A DNA stretch of 49,945 nucleotides, taken from assembly GCA_018710985.1 (NCBI GenBank), contig DVIV01000002.1, positions 1 to 49,945 of the forward strand, in the 5' to 3' direction. Both the position numbers and the translations under genes were made by a program. Of this stretch, positions 20,701 through 28,072 are shown in pieces (position 1 is the stretch's first letter; each line of letters opens with the position of its first letter). Below the pieces are notes generated by a model. It was not told the DNA's origin and did no database searches. It saw only the letters and a list, made by a program, of their open reading frames with translations. The stretch is from Candidatus Limiplasma pullicola (GTDB taxonomy: Bacteria; Bacillota; Clostridia; Christensenellales; Aristaeellaceae).

Positions 20701-20783
20701 ACCCGGCCCTCCGGGCGCGGCGCTTCGCTGCGCTCCCCCGCATCGGGCCGTCTGGCAGCGTTCTTGCGCTTGGCTTTCTTCAT
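17778..20783 (-). CDS. Class A penicillin-binding protein with acidic N-terminal tail
   Basis: Bifunctional peptidoglycan synthase of 1001 residues. Residues 1-60 are mixed, 60-185 are extremely rich in Glu/Asp/Ser/Pro/Gly, and 187-201 are basic, followed by one membrane helix (about 205-226). The GT51 glycosyltransferase domain has catalytic E285 in AAEDLRFYNHHG and the GASTITMQL motif at 316-324. The transpeptidase domain has S560-x-x-K563, S615-L-N617 and K741-T-G-T744. A C-terminal extension of roughly 120 residues includes an Fn3-like stretch. ATG 20783 follows GGGGGGA; the frame is open for ten more codons upstream. The acidic cytoplasmic tail is unusually long for PBP1. Confidence 0.95.
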   Translation of the reverse strand: MKKAKRKNAARRPDAGERSEAPRPEGRVENADSPAAREAALAEDAARSSDSRALAGGVSAQDDSMGEGDGPSEGGIEGEESASLTEEMPEDGPEDDERQEEMPPSELSVPEETSENAPDSDAQTEDGMPAEDVPAPGEDEPRQEETPLSEDETRDGDEMSGTEGEADGAGETDGGVTSDGETEPAGRAGRRARRQRRKGKRHPVRTVLAVLLSLGVIGLVTAYFAFDVPHWQTLDISKITAAPQTGRMYDNAGELITKIQGAENRVVIPLERIPVLTRQVFLAAEDLRFYNHHGIDFVRLFGALAANLREGGYAQGASTITMQLIRQSHLSTQKTIARKLEEMWLAVNLERQMSKDEILAMYLNYIYFGNGAYGIQAAAQTYFGVDAEDLTLAQAASLAASIKAPSYYAPHVNEENNRSRRLYILDTMLQEGIIDQATHDEAAAEAIAVVERPAETLQYGWFVDAVLDEAETLLGMTSDQVLTGGLVIETTMSRAHQDQLDKEFTKDIFPADASDGTPVQGAAACVNTQTGEVLAIVGGRSYDVRRGFNRATRLRRQPGSALKPLVAYAPAIDQYGYMTASVLKDEPTNFGGYKPRNASYTYYGNVSIRSALQSSLNVATVALLDEIGVEAGRAYLEKVGIPLDDRDANLALALGAMTYGVSPVQLAAAYAPFGNGGVFNSPHFITKVTDASGRVLYQHRSEGERVLSEQSAFLMTSLLQSVTSSGTGAKLSAAGTPVAGKTGTVNMTGGGNRDIWMAAYNTEIACAFWMGFDEPDSSHKLQGWISGGDNTAAMARDYFKALYQNRDKPQFTRPEGIIALEIDKQAIKWRGEPMLAVDLTPKAYRYTEYFSASNYPTKKSDIWTPPRSPNNFTVGHNESGYPLLMIQPADTAIYRVQRDTYGESFVLTELYGTAGETLYYADTSAKPGVVYTYRVIPVHAELLNNGILLEGVQAVQVAQAKLSGAGSLWDTVRNFFTGGGEDETNAVQSMTENQRSIFWSD

Positions 20784-20891
20784 CCAAATCCCCCCAAACC
20801 GTCCGCGCCGCATTCACTTGCGGGTCATACGTGCTTACTATGTGCGCTTTGGAGCCTGAAAAAACCGTGGAAACCCCAACAATAACTACCA

Positions 20892-20921
20892 TTTACACGC
20901 ATACCGGCGTCCGTGTATACT
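20892..20921 (+). promoter_or_regulatory. Promoter of the FtsH-like protease gene
   Basis: TTTACA (20892-20897) and TATACT (20916-20921) are 18 bases apart, about 30 bases before the start codon. It is divergent from the penicillin-binding protein gene. Confidence 0.65.
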
Positions 20922-20951
20922 CGTTTTGAAACAGGCACGGAGGTGTTTTCA

Positions 20952-22355
20952 ATGGGTTCCTTTCAGCCGGGCTACGCCCTGCTCCTGGGCGCGCTGATCG
21001 CCATGCTGGCACTGTACCGGTTTCGCCAGCGCCAGCGCGAACCGGCCGGGCGCGGCGGCCCCTTCCGGCCGTCGCCCGCGCCCAGCGCCCGCTTCTCGGA
21101 CGTGGCCGCCAACGACGAGGCCATGGAAAGCCTGCGCGACGTGCTGCATTTTATTCGTTCGCCCGAAGCGTACAGCCGCTTTGGCGCACGGGTGCCGCGC
21201 GGCGTGATGCTCTACGGTGCGCCCGGCACGGGCAAAACGCTCATGGCCCGCGCCCTGGCGGGCGAAGCGGGGGTGCCGTTTTTTGCCGTCAACGGCGCGG
21301 ACTTTGTGGAGATGTATGTGGGCGTGGGGGCAAGCCGCGTTCGCGCGCTGTTTCAGGCGGCGCGCAAGGCCGGGCGCGCGGTCATTTTCTTTGACGAGAT
21401 CGACGCCATCGGCAAAAAGCGCGACAACCGCAGCGACGAACGCGAGCAAACGCTTAATGCCCTTCTGTCCGAAATGAGCGGTTTTGACGAGCATGACGGC
21501 GTGGTAGTCGTGGCTGCGACCAATCGTCTGGACACGCTGGACGAGGCGCTGCTGCGCGCCGGGCGCTTCGACCGGCAGATCGAGGTGCCGCTGCCGGGCC
21601 TTGCCGAGCGGCTGCGCATTCTTCAGGTGCACGCGCGCGGCAAGCCGCTTTCGCAGGACGTATCGCTGGAGGCGCTGGCGCGGGATACGGCGCTGTTTTC
21701 CGGGGCCAAACTGGAATGCCTGCTCAACGAGGCCGCCATTCTGGCCGCCAAGCGGGAAGCCCCGGCCATCGAATCCGCGGATGTGCGCAGCGCGCTGGAT
21801 ACGCTGCTCTTCGGCATGGAGCGTCCCGGCGCCAACCGCCTGGCACATGAACGCGAGGTGACCGCCGCCCATGAGGCGGGCCATGCCATCCTGACCGCCG
21901 TGCTCCTGCCGCAAAGCGAGATCCGCAGGGTTTCCATCATTCCTACCAGCCGCGGCGCGGCAGGCTACAGCATGGCCGTGCCACAGGAAAAGCTGTTCCA
22001 CGAAAAGCGGGAGCTTATGCATCATATCGCCGTGGCGCTGGGCGGCCGGGAAGCCGAGGCCCTGCTTCTGGGCACGGAGCGCGTCAGCACGGGCGCGTCC
22101 AACGACATCGAAAAAGCCGCGCTCATCGCGCGGCGCATGGTGAGCGAATGGGGCATGCTGCCCCTGAGTGACGAGGTATGCCTCTTCAGCCAGCAGCAGA
22201 AGGACCAGGCCGCGCAGCAGTGGCTGTCGCAGGGGCGGCTGCTGGCCGCCGGTACGCTGCGCGCCCATCAGGCCGCCTGGGAGCGGCTCACGCGCCTGCT
22301 GATCGAGCGTGAAAGCGTGGATGGTCAGGACGTGGCGCGCTGTCTGGAAGCCTAG
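20952..22355 (+). CDS. Short FtsH-like AAA+ zinc metalloprotease
   Basis: 467 residues, against about 600-650 for standard FtsH. One N-terminal helix (about 7-22) leads almost directly into the AAA+ domain: Walker A GAPGTGKT (89-96), Walker B IFFDEID (D148, E149) and arginine fingers near R205/R208. The M41 protease domain has HEAGH (307-311) and the third zinc ligand D385. The usual second helix and extracytoplasmic domain are missing. All catalytic residues are kept, so it should be an active ATP-dependent protease. ATG 20952 follows GGAGGTG. It is probably a paralogue rather than the main FtsH. Confidence 0.9.
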   Translation: MGSFQPGYALLLGALIAMLALYRFRQRQREPAGRGGPFRPSPAPSARFSDVAANDEAMESLRDVLHFIRSPEAYSRFGARVPRGVMLYGAPGTGKTLMARALAGEAGVPFFAVNGADFVEMYVGVGASRVRALFQAARKAGRAVIFFDEIDAIGKKRDNRSDEREQTLNALLSEMSGFDEHDGVVVVAATNRLDTLDEALLRAGRFDRQIEVPLPGLAERLRILQVHARGKPLSQDVSLEALARDTALFSGAKLECLLNEAAILAAKREAPAIESADVRSALDTLLFGMERPGANRLAHEREVTAAHEAGHAILTAVLLPQSEIRRVSIIPTSRGAAGYSMAVPQEKLFHEKRELMHHIAVALGGREAEALLLGTERVSTGASNDIEKAALIARRMVSEWGMLPLSDEVCLFSQQQKDQAAQQWLSQGRLLAAGTLRAHQAAWERLTRLLIERESVDGQDVARCLEA

Positions 22356-22393
22356 CGAGCATTGAAGGACCGGGCGCGCTTTGATGCAGCCGT

Positions 22394-22414
22394 CCGGCCG
22401 GGCGGGCCGGTTTT
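22394..22414 (+). terminator. Probable terminator after the FtsH-like gene
   Basis: CCGGCC (22394-22399) and GGCCGG (22405-22410) pair around a five-base loop, followed by TTTT (22411-22414) and more T-rich sequence. The short stem makes this a moderate call. Confidence 0.55.
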
Positions 22415-22442
22415 CCCTTTTTTCGGGGAGAGCCGGCCCGCC

Positions 22443-22471
22443 TTTACATTGCCGGCAAAATCCGCTATAAT
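22443..22471 (+). promoter_or_regulatory. Promoter of rmlA-rmlB
   Basis: TTTACA (22443-22448) and TATAAT (22466-22471) are 17 bases apart, about 45 bases before the rmlA start. Confidence 0.75.
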
Positions 22472-22515
22472 GGCAACAAACGTGTTCATCTTGATTGTAC
22501 GGAAGGAGCATGCCC

Positions 22516-23418
22516 ATGAAAGGCATTATTCTGGCGGGCGGCGCAGGCACGCGCCTGTATCCCCTCACCATGGTAACCAGCAAGCAGCTTTTGCCCGTAT
22601 ATGACAAGCCCATGATCTACTATCCGCTCTCCACGCTGATGCTGGCCGGCATCCGCGATATCCTGATCATCTCCACCCCGGTGGACACCCCGCGCTTTGA
22701 AGCCCTGCTGGGCGACGGCAGCCAGTTTGGCCTGTCGCTGTCCTACGCGGTGCAGCCCTCGCCCGACGGGCTGGCGCAGGCGTTTTTGATCGGCGAGGAT
22801 TTCATCGCGGGCGAGCCGTGCGCCATGGTCCTGGGCGACAACATCTTCTATGGCAACGGTTTTTCCGGCATGCTGCGCGAGGCCGTGGCCAATGCCAAAA
22901 ACGGGCTGGCCACCATTTTCGGCTACTATGTCAACGACCCCGAGCGCTTTGGCATCGTGGAGTTTGACAAGAGCGGCCGCGTGCTGTCCGTGGAGGAAAA
23001 GCCCGCGCATCCCAAAAGCAATTACTGCATCACCGGCCTGTATTTCTATGACGGGCGCGTGACGGAATTTGCCAGGCGCGTCAAGCCCAGCGCCCGCGGA
23101 GAGCTGGAGATCACCAGCCTCAACGACCTCTATCTCCAGGATGGTTCCCTGCGCGCCAAGGTGATGGGCCGCGGGTTTGCCTGGCTGGATACCGGCACCA
23201 TGGACAGCCTGATGGACGCAGCCAACTTCGTACAGCTCATCGAAAAGCGTCAGAGCGTGAAGATTGCCGCGCTGGAGGAAATCGCCTACAACCGCGGCTG
23301 GATCAACCGCGACACGCTGCTTCGGAGCGCCGAGCGCTACGGCAAATCCCCCTACGGTGAACACCTCAAGCGCGTGGCCGAGGGCCGTATTCTCTACGAC
23401 AGCAGCACCACCGATTAA
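22516..23418 (+). CDS. rmlA: Glucose-1-phosphate thymidylyltransferase RmlA
   Basis: Makes dTDP-glucose from dTTP and glucose 1-phosphate. The 300-residue protein has the nucleotidyltransferase signature [11 protein letters not shown] at the N terminus, followed by [18 protein letters not shown]. The ATG at 22516 is about eight bases from GGAAGGAG; ATG 22510 is too close. It lies 15 bases before rmlB. No rmlC or rmlD follows, so the window itself yields only the 4-keto-6-deoxy sugar nucleotide. Confidence 0.96.
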   Translation: MKGIILAGGAGTRLYPLTMVTSKQLLPVYDKPMIYYPLSTLMLAGIRDILIISTPVDTPRFEALLGDGSQFGLSLSYAVQPSPDGLAQAFLIGEDFIAGEPCAMVLGDNIFYGNGFSGMLREAVANAKNGLATIFGYYVNDPERFGIVEFDKSGRVLSVEEKPAHPKSNYCITGLYFYDGRVTEFARRVKPSARGELEITSLNDLYLQDGSLRAKVMGRGFAWLDTGTMDSLMDAANFVQLIEKRQSVKIAALEEIAYNRGWINRDTLLRSAERYGKSPYGEHLKRVAEGRILYDSSTTD

Positions 23419-23433
23419 AGGAGTGAGGCACCC

Positions 23434-24453
23434 ATGAACATCATCGTTACGGGCGGAGCGGGATTTATCGGCTCCAACTTCATCTTTTACCTGCTCAGCC
23501 ATCACCCGGAGGACCGGGTCATCTGTCTGGACAAACTGACCTATGCGGGCAATCTGGAAACCCTCGCGCCCGTCATGGAAGACCCGCGTTTCCGCTTTGT
23601 GCGTGCGGATATCGCCGAAGCCGAGGCGGTGGATCGCCTCTTTGAAGAAGAAAAACCCGACATCGTGGTCAACTTTGCGGCCGAAAGCCATGTGGACCGT
23701 TCCATCACCGACCCCTGCATCTTCGTGCGCACCAACGTGATGGGCACGCAGGTGCTGATGGAAAGCTGCCGCAGGCACGGCGTCAGGCGCTTCCACCAGG
23801 TCTCCACCGACGAGGTTTACGGCGATCTGCCGCTGGACCGTCCGGACCTGTTCTTCACCGAGGAAACGCCGCTGCACACCTCCTCGCCCTATTCGGCCAG
23901 CAAGGCGGGGGCCGATCTTCTGGTGTTGGCCTACGCCCGCACGTTCGGCCTGCCGGTGAGCATCACCCGCTGCTCCAACAACTACGGTCCCTACCACTTC
24001 CCCGAAAAGCTGATCCCCCTGATGATTTCCCGCGCGCTGGCGGATCAGTCCCTGCCCGTGTACGGCAAGGGCGAGAACGTGCGTGACTGGCTCTATGTGG
24101 AGGACCACTGCGCCGCCATTGACCTGGTGATGCGCCTGGGCCGCGAGGGCGAGGTCTACAACGTGGGCGGTCACAACGAGCGCGCCAACATCGACGTGGT
24201 GCGGGCCATCCTGCACGAGCTGAAAAAGCCTGAAAGCCTGATCACCTATGTGACCGACCGTCCCGGCCATGACCGCCGTTACGCCATCGACCCCACCAAG
24301 ATCCACAACGAGCTGGGCTGGCTGCCCCAGACCACCTTTGAGGACGGCATCCGGCGCACCATTCGCTGGTATCTGGACAACCGCCCCTGGTGGGAGCACA
24401 TTCTGGCGGGCGAGTACCGGGACTACTACGAAAAGATGTATGCTAATCGCTAG
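23434..24453 (+). CDS. rmlB: dTDP-glucose 4,6-dehydratase RmlB
   Basis: Converts dTDP-glucose to dTDP-4-keto-6-deoxyglucose with bound NAD+. The 339-residue SDR enzyme has the Rossmann motif GGAGFIGSNF, the catalytic TDE of STDEVYGDL and the YxxxK pair in YSASKAGAD. Cell-surface polysaccharide precursor synthesis is the expected role. It is the last gene before tRNA-Val. Confidence 0.96.
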   Translation: MNIIVTGGAGFIGSNFIFYLLSHHPEDRVICLDKLTYAGNLETLAPVMEDPRFRFVRADIAEAEAVDRLFEEEKPDIVVNFAAESHVDRSITDPCIFVRTNVMGTQVLMESCRRHGVRRFHQVSTDEVYGDLPLDRPDLFFTEETPLHTSSPYSASKAGADLLVLAYARTFGLPVSITRCSNNYGPYHFPEKLIPLMISRALADQSLPVYGKGENVRDWLYVEDHCAAIDLVMRLGREGEVYNVGGHNERANIDVVRAILHELKKPESLITYVTDRPGHDRRYAIDPTKIHNELGWLPQTTFEDGIRRTIRWYLDNRPWWEHILAGEYRDYYEKMYANR

Positions 24454-24474
24454 TCGGCAGCCTTGTCCTGCCTG

Positions 24475-24590
24475 AAAAGCGGTAATTTCTGTGGATGACA
24501 AATAAAAATCTTAGGCTTCATTCCTGTTGGCAGGCCAGCCAGGCCTTGCCCCATACCAAAAAAGCGCAAATTTCTGTTGACAAATAAAAA
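24475..24590 (+). repeat. Imperfect direct repeat upstream of tRNA-Val
   Basis: Two copies of a roughly 31-34 base unit lie at 24475-24508 and 24560-24590. They share AAAAGCG, AATTTCTGT and TGACAAATAAAAA and differ mainly by a three-base insertion (GGA) in the first. The second copy supplies the -35 of the tRNA promoter; the first has no matching -10. Confidence 0.65.
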
Positions 24591-24605
24591 AGAACATGAT
24601 ATAGT
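24577..24605 (+). promoter_or_regulatory. Promoter of tRNA-Val
   Basis: TTGACA (24577-24582) and TATAGT (24600-24605) are 17 bases apart, about 43 bases before the tRNA. An A-rich spacer follows the -35. Confidence 0.8.
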
Positions 24606-24647
24606 TAATGCTACTGTGACGGATATATGCTCCGTCATGGTGACAAT

Positions 24648-24724
24648 GGGATTATAGCTCAGTTGGTTAGAGCGCCACGTTGACATCGTGGAGGTCATAG
24701 GTTCGAGCCCTACTAATCCCACCA
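24648..24724 (+). tRNA. tRNA-Val(GAC)
   Basis: A 77-base tRNA with encoded CCA. The acceptor stem GGGATTA/TAATCCC, D stem GCTC/GAGC and anticodon stem CCACG/CGTGG all pair. The loop TTGACAT gives anticodon GAC. The T arm ATAGG-TTCGAGC-CCTAC has an A-C mismatch at its outermost pair. It has its own promoter and terminator. Confidence 0.96.
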
Positions 24725-24737
24725 AACCACTTTCAAA

Positions 24738-24774
24738 GGGGCTGTTTCCAAAAGGAAACAGCCCCGAAAGTTTT
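24738..24774 (+). terminator. Terminator of tRNA-Val
   Basis: GGGGCTGTTTCC (24738-24749) and GGAAACAGCCCC (24754-24765) form a perfect 12-bp stem with loop AAAA, followed by a short T run at 24771-24774. Confidence 0.85.
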
Positions 24775-24779
24775 CTTGA

Positions 24780-25700
24780 GAAGAAAACAAATAGCGCCTG
24801 AAACAGCCTGGCAATATGTTTCATGTCTTGTACTGCGGTGGTGAAAAACGACTGCTCATAAAGGCTATCCCGGATGTAAGCTGGGCGAAACGAATCACGC
24901 CGTCATTTTGTTAAAAGTCCATAACTCTTCTTGTTTGTTGCCGGTTACCGCTTCCAAAAGGCAGGATATGCCGTCAATTCTTTGTTTGGGAAAAAAAGGT
25001 CCAGGCCGTCTTGTCCATAAAATTGGTAAGTTGGAAGGTCTTTCCCCCCTTCCGGCTCGGTTAGGATGCAGGCATTATCTGCGCCTTTTTTGAGAAACCC
25101 GCCATTTTCAGCCGCAGGCGTATTTTTGCTTTTTCCGACGTTCTTCCGATACAATCACGCTCATTCATCGCCCCATCAGGTTCTCTCACAATTCTCGCTG
25201 AATCTGATGCAGGTCTTTTACGCCAACTTTGTTCTTCCAGGTTTCATAGCATCATCTTTTGTATATTTCCCCCATGCGCAATTGTATAAATATTGAAAAT
25301 CAGTTTGGGAGATCCAAGTCCGGTACAAGGTTTCTCCCATTTCTTCTCTATTTGAAATCGCTGCTGAAACGATGGAAGGTTTCCTTCCTGTCTCGCTGCG
25401 TCGGAAAAACGGATTTGCTTTTCGTCCTCATCCCCCTTCTGGTATCGTCTGTTCTCACCAATCCTCCACCTTCCCGAGACCTTTGCGGATTTACAGCGGT
25501 GGGACGCTCTCTTTTGCCACCTTGCGGTTGGACTCAAGCTTAAAATACGAAAAGAATACAAAAAAACAGGCTCCTTGACAATAATGCACAGTCTGAATTG
25601 ATTGCATAATCACCCAATTGGATGTATATATTGAAATCTCGCGACAATCATCGACGAGATGTGCGGCTTTTAGCCTGCGCTTTCCAGAGGAAACATCTGG
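24780..25700. other. Long intergenic stretch without a supported gene
   Basis: About 900 bases between tRNA-Val and the carboxypeptidase gene. Short open frames exist on both strands but none combines a ribosome site with recognisable protein sequence. The minus-strand frame at 25244-25561 is the longest (105 codons) and looks like low-complexity basic residues, possibly decayed mobile DNA. TTGACA occurs at 25575-25580 but has no convincing -10 at the right distance, so the start of the carboxypeptidase transcript is not located. Confidence 0.5.
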
Positions 25701-25714
25701 AAGAAAGGTGGAAA

Positions 25715-27025
25715 ATGGGCATGGATATGAAGGAGATCATCGCACGGGTGCCGGATTACACCTGCTTTATGACGGTGGACGAGCTTGACCAGAGCACGCA
25801 GAAGTTGGCAAGCGATTATCCGGACCGTGTGCAGGTTCGCTGTGTGGGGCATTCGCGGGCAGGACATCCCATTCAGCTGATTCAGATCGGGCACGGCAGC
25901 AAAAACGCGCTGGTCTTTGCCTGTCCTCATCCCAACGAGCCGATTGGATCGCTGACGGTGGACTTTCTCACCAGAGAGCTGGCGTCCAATGAGGCATTGG
26001 AAAAAGAGCTGGACTATACCTGGTATTTCATCAAGTGCATTGATATCGACGGCAGCCGCATGAATGAAGGCTGGTTTAAGGGCCCGTTCGGCATCACCAA
26101 TTACATGCACCACTACTTCCGTCCGGCGTTCCGCGATCAGGTGGAATGGACCTTCCCGGTTGAGTACAAGAAGCTTTCGTTCAATAGCCCCATTCCCGAA
26201 ACCAAAGTGCTGATGGACCTGATTGATACCCTGCGTCCGGAGTTCATGTTCTCGCTGCACAACCTGGGCTTTGGCGGCGCTTACTGGTACATCACCAAGA
26301 ACCTTCCGGAGCTCTATCCCAAGTTCTACGACATCGTCAAGCAGATGGGCATTCCCCGCAAGCTGGGCGAGGCCGAGGCGCCCTATGCCGTGACGTTTGC
26401 GCCGGCGGTGTTCCAGATGATGAAGGCGCGGGATTCGTATGATTACAACGAGCGTTTCACCGGCAAGGACCCCGTGGCGGGCCATAACTACGGCACCAGC
26501 AGCGACGAATATGCCAACCGGGACGGGAAGGACCGGACGCTGACGTTTGTGTGCGAGCTGCCTTACTTCTATTCCGACAAGATTGACGATACCTCGCTGA
26601 CTGACCGCGACCGCAGCGACGTGATTCTGGAAAGCTGCGATATGAAGGAAAAGCTTGACGGCCAGACGCGTGACATCTTCCGGCGTGTGGAGGATCTGCT
26701 CAGCTGTGATGACAACTACTTCCGCCGCGCCCTGGAAGAAAAGCTGGGCGGCTCGGAAAGCATCGAGGCGCAGCGCGCGTGGGCCAAGTCGCCCGAATGC
26801 GCGGGGAAGGCCACGCAGGCGCAGATGTTCGATAACCTTTACGTGATGCGTTACTTCCGCTGCACCAACCTGTGCCTGCTGCTGCGCGGCATTGACTTTG
26901 AGCTGGGGCGCGCGGCAGAGCGCGGCTTTACCGCGGAGCAGATGCAGCGGCTGCACGATGCCTTTGATGCGACCAATGCTCTTCTGGATTCCGAATGCGC
27001 CTATCTGGAAGAAAACATGCATTAA
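25715..27025 (+). CDS. M14-family zinc carboxypeptidase-like protein
   Basis: 436 residues, no signal peptide, so probably cytoplasmic. The M14 zinc site is visible as H72-P-N-E75 (CPHPNEPIGS) and H182 (MFSLHNLGFGG). DGSRMNEGWFKG (about 112-123) matches the substrate-binding Asn/Arg region, and a later Glu in FVCELPYF is the likely catalytic base. It adjoins peptide-transporter ATPase genes, suggesting trimming of imported peptides. ATG 25715 is four bases from AAAGGTGG; ATG 25721 is an alternative. The stop is immediately followed by a relic of a permease gene. Confidence 0.88.
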   Translation: MGMDMKEIIARVPDYTCFMTVDELDQSTQKLASDYPDRVQVRCVGHSRAGHPIQLIQIGHGSKNALVFACPHPNEPIGSLTVDFLTRELASNEALEKELDYTWYFIKCIDIDGSRMNEGWFKGPFGITNYMHHYFRPAFRDQVEWTFPVEYKKLSFNSPIPETKVLMDLIDTLRPEFMFSLHNLGFGGAYWYITKNLPELYPKFYDIVKQMGIPRKLGEAEAPYAVTFAPAVFQMMKARDSYDYNERFTGKDPVAGHNYGTSSDEYANRDGKDRTLTFVCELPYFYSDKIDDTSLTDRDRSDVILESCDMKEKLDGQTRDIFRRVEDLLSCDDNYFRRALEEKLGGSESIEAQRAWAKSPECAGKATQAQMFDNLYVMRYFRCTNLCLLLRGIDFELGRAAERGFTAEQMQRLHDAFDATNALLDSECAYLEENMH

Positions 27026-27087
27026 TCTTCTACATGATCGGCGACGGGCTGAACTACGCGCTGAGCCCAAGGATGAAAAAGCTGTGA
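27026..27087 (+). pseudogene. Relic of an OppC/DppC-type permease C terminus
   Basis: From 27028 the frame reads FYMIGDGLNYALSPRMKKL and stops at 27087. This matches the end of OppC/DppC permeases, which typically finish with a GDGLRDALDPR-like motif. No permease sequence precedes it: the carboxypeptidase stop ends at 27025. The relic lies just before oppD, exactly where an intact oppC would end. A deletion or gene replacement that removed the permeases is the simplest explanation. Confidence 0.75.
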
Positions 27088-27101
27088 GGGAGGGAAACAA
27101 G

Positions 27102-28070
27102 TTGTTGCTGGAAGCGGAGAACCTGTGCGTCAGCTATCGCACGGGCAAGAAAGATCTCAAAGCAGTGGACCGGGTTTCCTTCGGCATTGAACGCGGCGAT
27201 ACGTTGGGCATCATCGGCGAGAGCGGATCGGGCAAATCCACCATCGTCATGGCCATGCTGCGGCAGCTTGATCCCCGGTTTACCAACATATCGGGCACTG
27301 TCAAATTTGACGGGCAGGACCTGCTCTCCATGCCTGAGGATGCCTTCAAAAAGCTTTTGTGGCGGCGCATTGCCATCGTGTTTCAAAAGTCCATGAACAG
27401 CCTCAGCCCGGTGCACCGTATCGGCAGCCAGTTTGAGGATATCTATCGCGTGCACGAACCCCACGCATCCAAAGTTCAGATTCGCCAGCGCGCCATGGAA
27501 TTGTTTAATCTGGTAAATCTGCCTGAACGGGTATACACGCTCTATCCGCACGAGCTGTCCGGCGGAATGATGCAGCGCCTGTCCATTGTGCTGAGCCTGA
27601 TGTTCAACCCCGATCTGTTGATTATGGACGAGGCGACCACCGCGCTGGACGTGGTGACGCAGGGGCAGATTCTGCGCGAGATCATGCGGCTGGAGAAGGG
27701 CATGAACCTGACCCGCGTGATGATTACCCACGACCTGTCGGTGGTGACCAGCTCCTGCGGCAAGATCATGGTGCTCTATGCCGGTCAGATGGTGGAATTC
27801 GGCACGGTAGACCAGGTGGTGCGGACGTGTCTGCACCCCTATACGGAGGGACTGATTCGCTCCTTCCCCTCGCTCTACGGCGAAAAGCGGGCGCTGCGCG
27901 GCATTCCCGGTACCCTGCCCGACTTGACCAACCCGCCGCAGGGATGCGTGTTTGCGCCGCGCTGCCCCTATGCGAGCGACCGTTGCCGCAGTGAGCGGCC
28001 CATCATTGCCGAGTATGCGCCGGGGCACTTTGCCGCCTGCCATCGCTGCGCGGAAAGGGAGGCGAAATAG
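27102..28070 (+). CDS. oppD: Oligopeptide/dipeptide ABC transporter ATPase (OppD/DppD-like)
   Basis: 322 residues. Walker A is GESGSGKST (39-47), signature LSGGMMQR, Walker B LLIMDEATTALD, and the C-terminal oligopeptide-transporter extension has the Cys motif CVFAPRCPYA...C. The start is a TTG at 27102, seven bases after AGGGAGGG; the frame upstream overlaps the carboxypeptidase gene and is not family-like. Two bases separate it from oppF. No intact permease or binding protein is encoded here. Confidence 0.9.
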   Translation: MLLEAENLCVSYRTGKKDLKAVDRVSFGIERGDTLGIIGESGSGKSTIVMAMLRQLDPRFTNISGTVKFDGQDLLSMPEDAFKKLLWRRIAIVFQKSMNSLSPVHRIGSQFEDIYRVHEPHASKVQIRQRAMELFNLVNLPERVYTLYPHELSGGMMQRLSIVLSLMFNPDLLIMDEATTALDVVTQGQILREIMRLEKGMNLTRVMITHDLSVVTSSCGKIMVLYAGQMVEFGTVDQVVRTCLHPYTEGLIRSFPSLYGEKRALRGIPGTLPDLTNPPQGCVFAPRCPYASDRCRSERPIIAEYAPGHFAACHRCAEREAK

Positions 28071-28072
28071 CC

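Noticed and set aside
20949-22613. 554-codon minus-strand frame opposite the FtsH-like gene
   Set aside because: It spans the terminator and the rmlA promoter region and lies antisense to catalytic motifs; shadow frame.
25244-25561. Minus-strand 105-codon frame as a transposase remnant
   Set aside because: No catalytic motif or terminal repeats could be seen; the sequence is only generally basic, so a specific insertion-sequence call is not supported.
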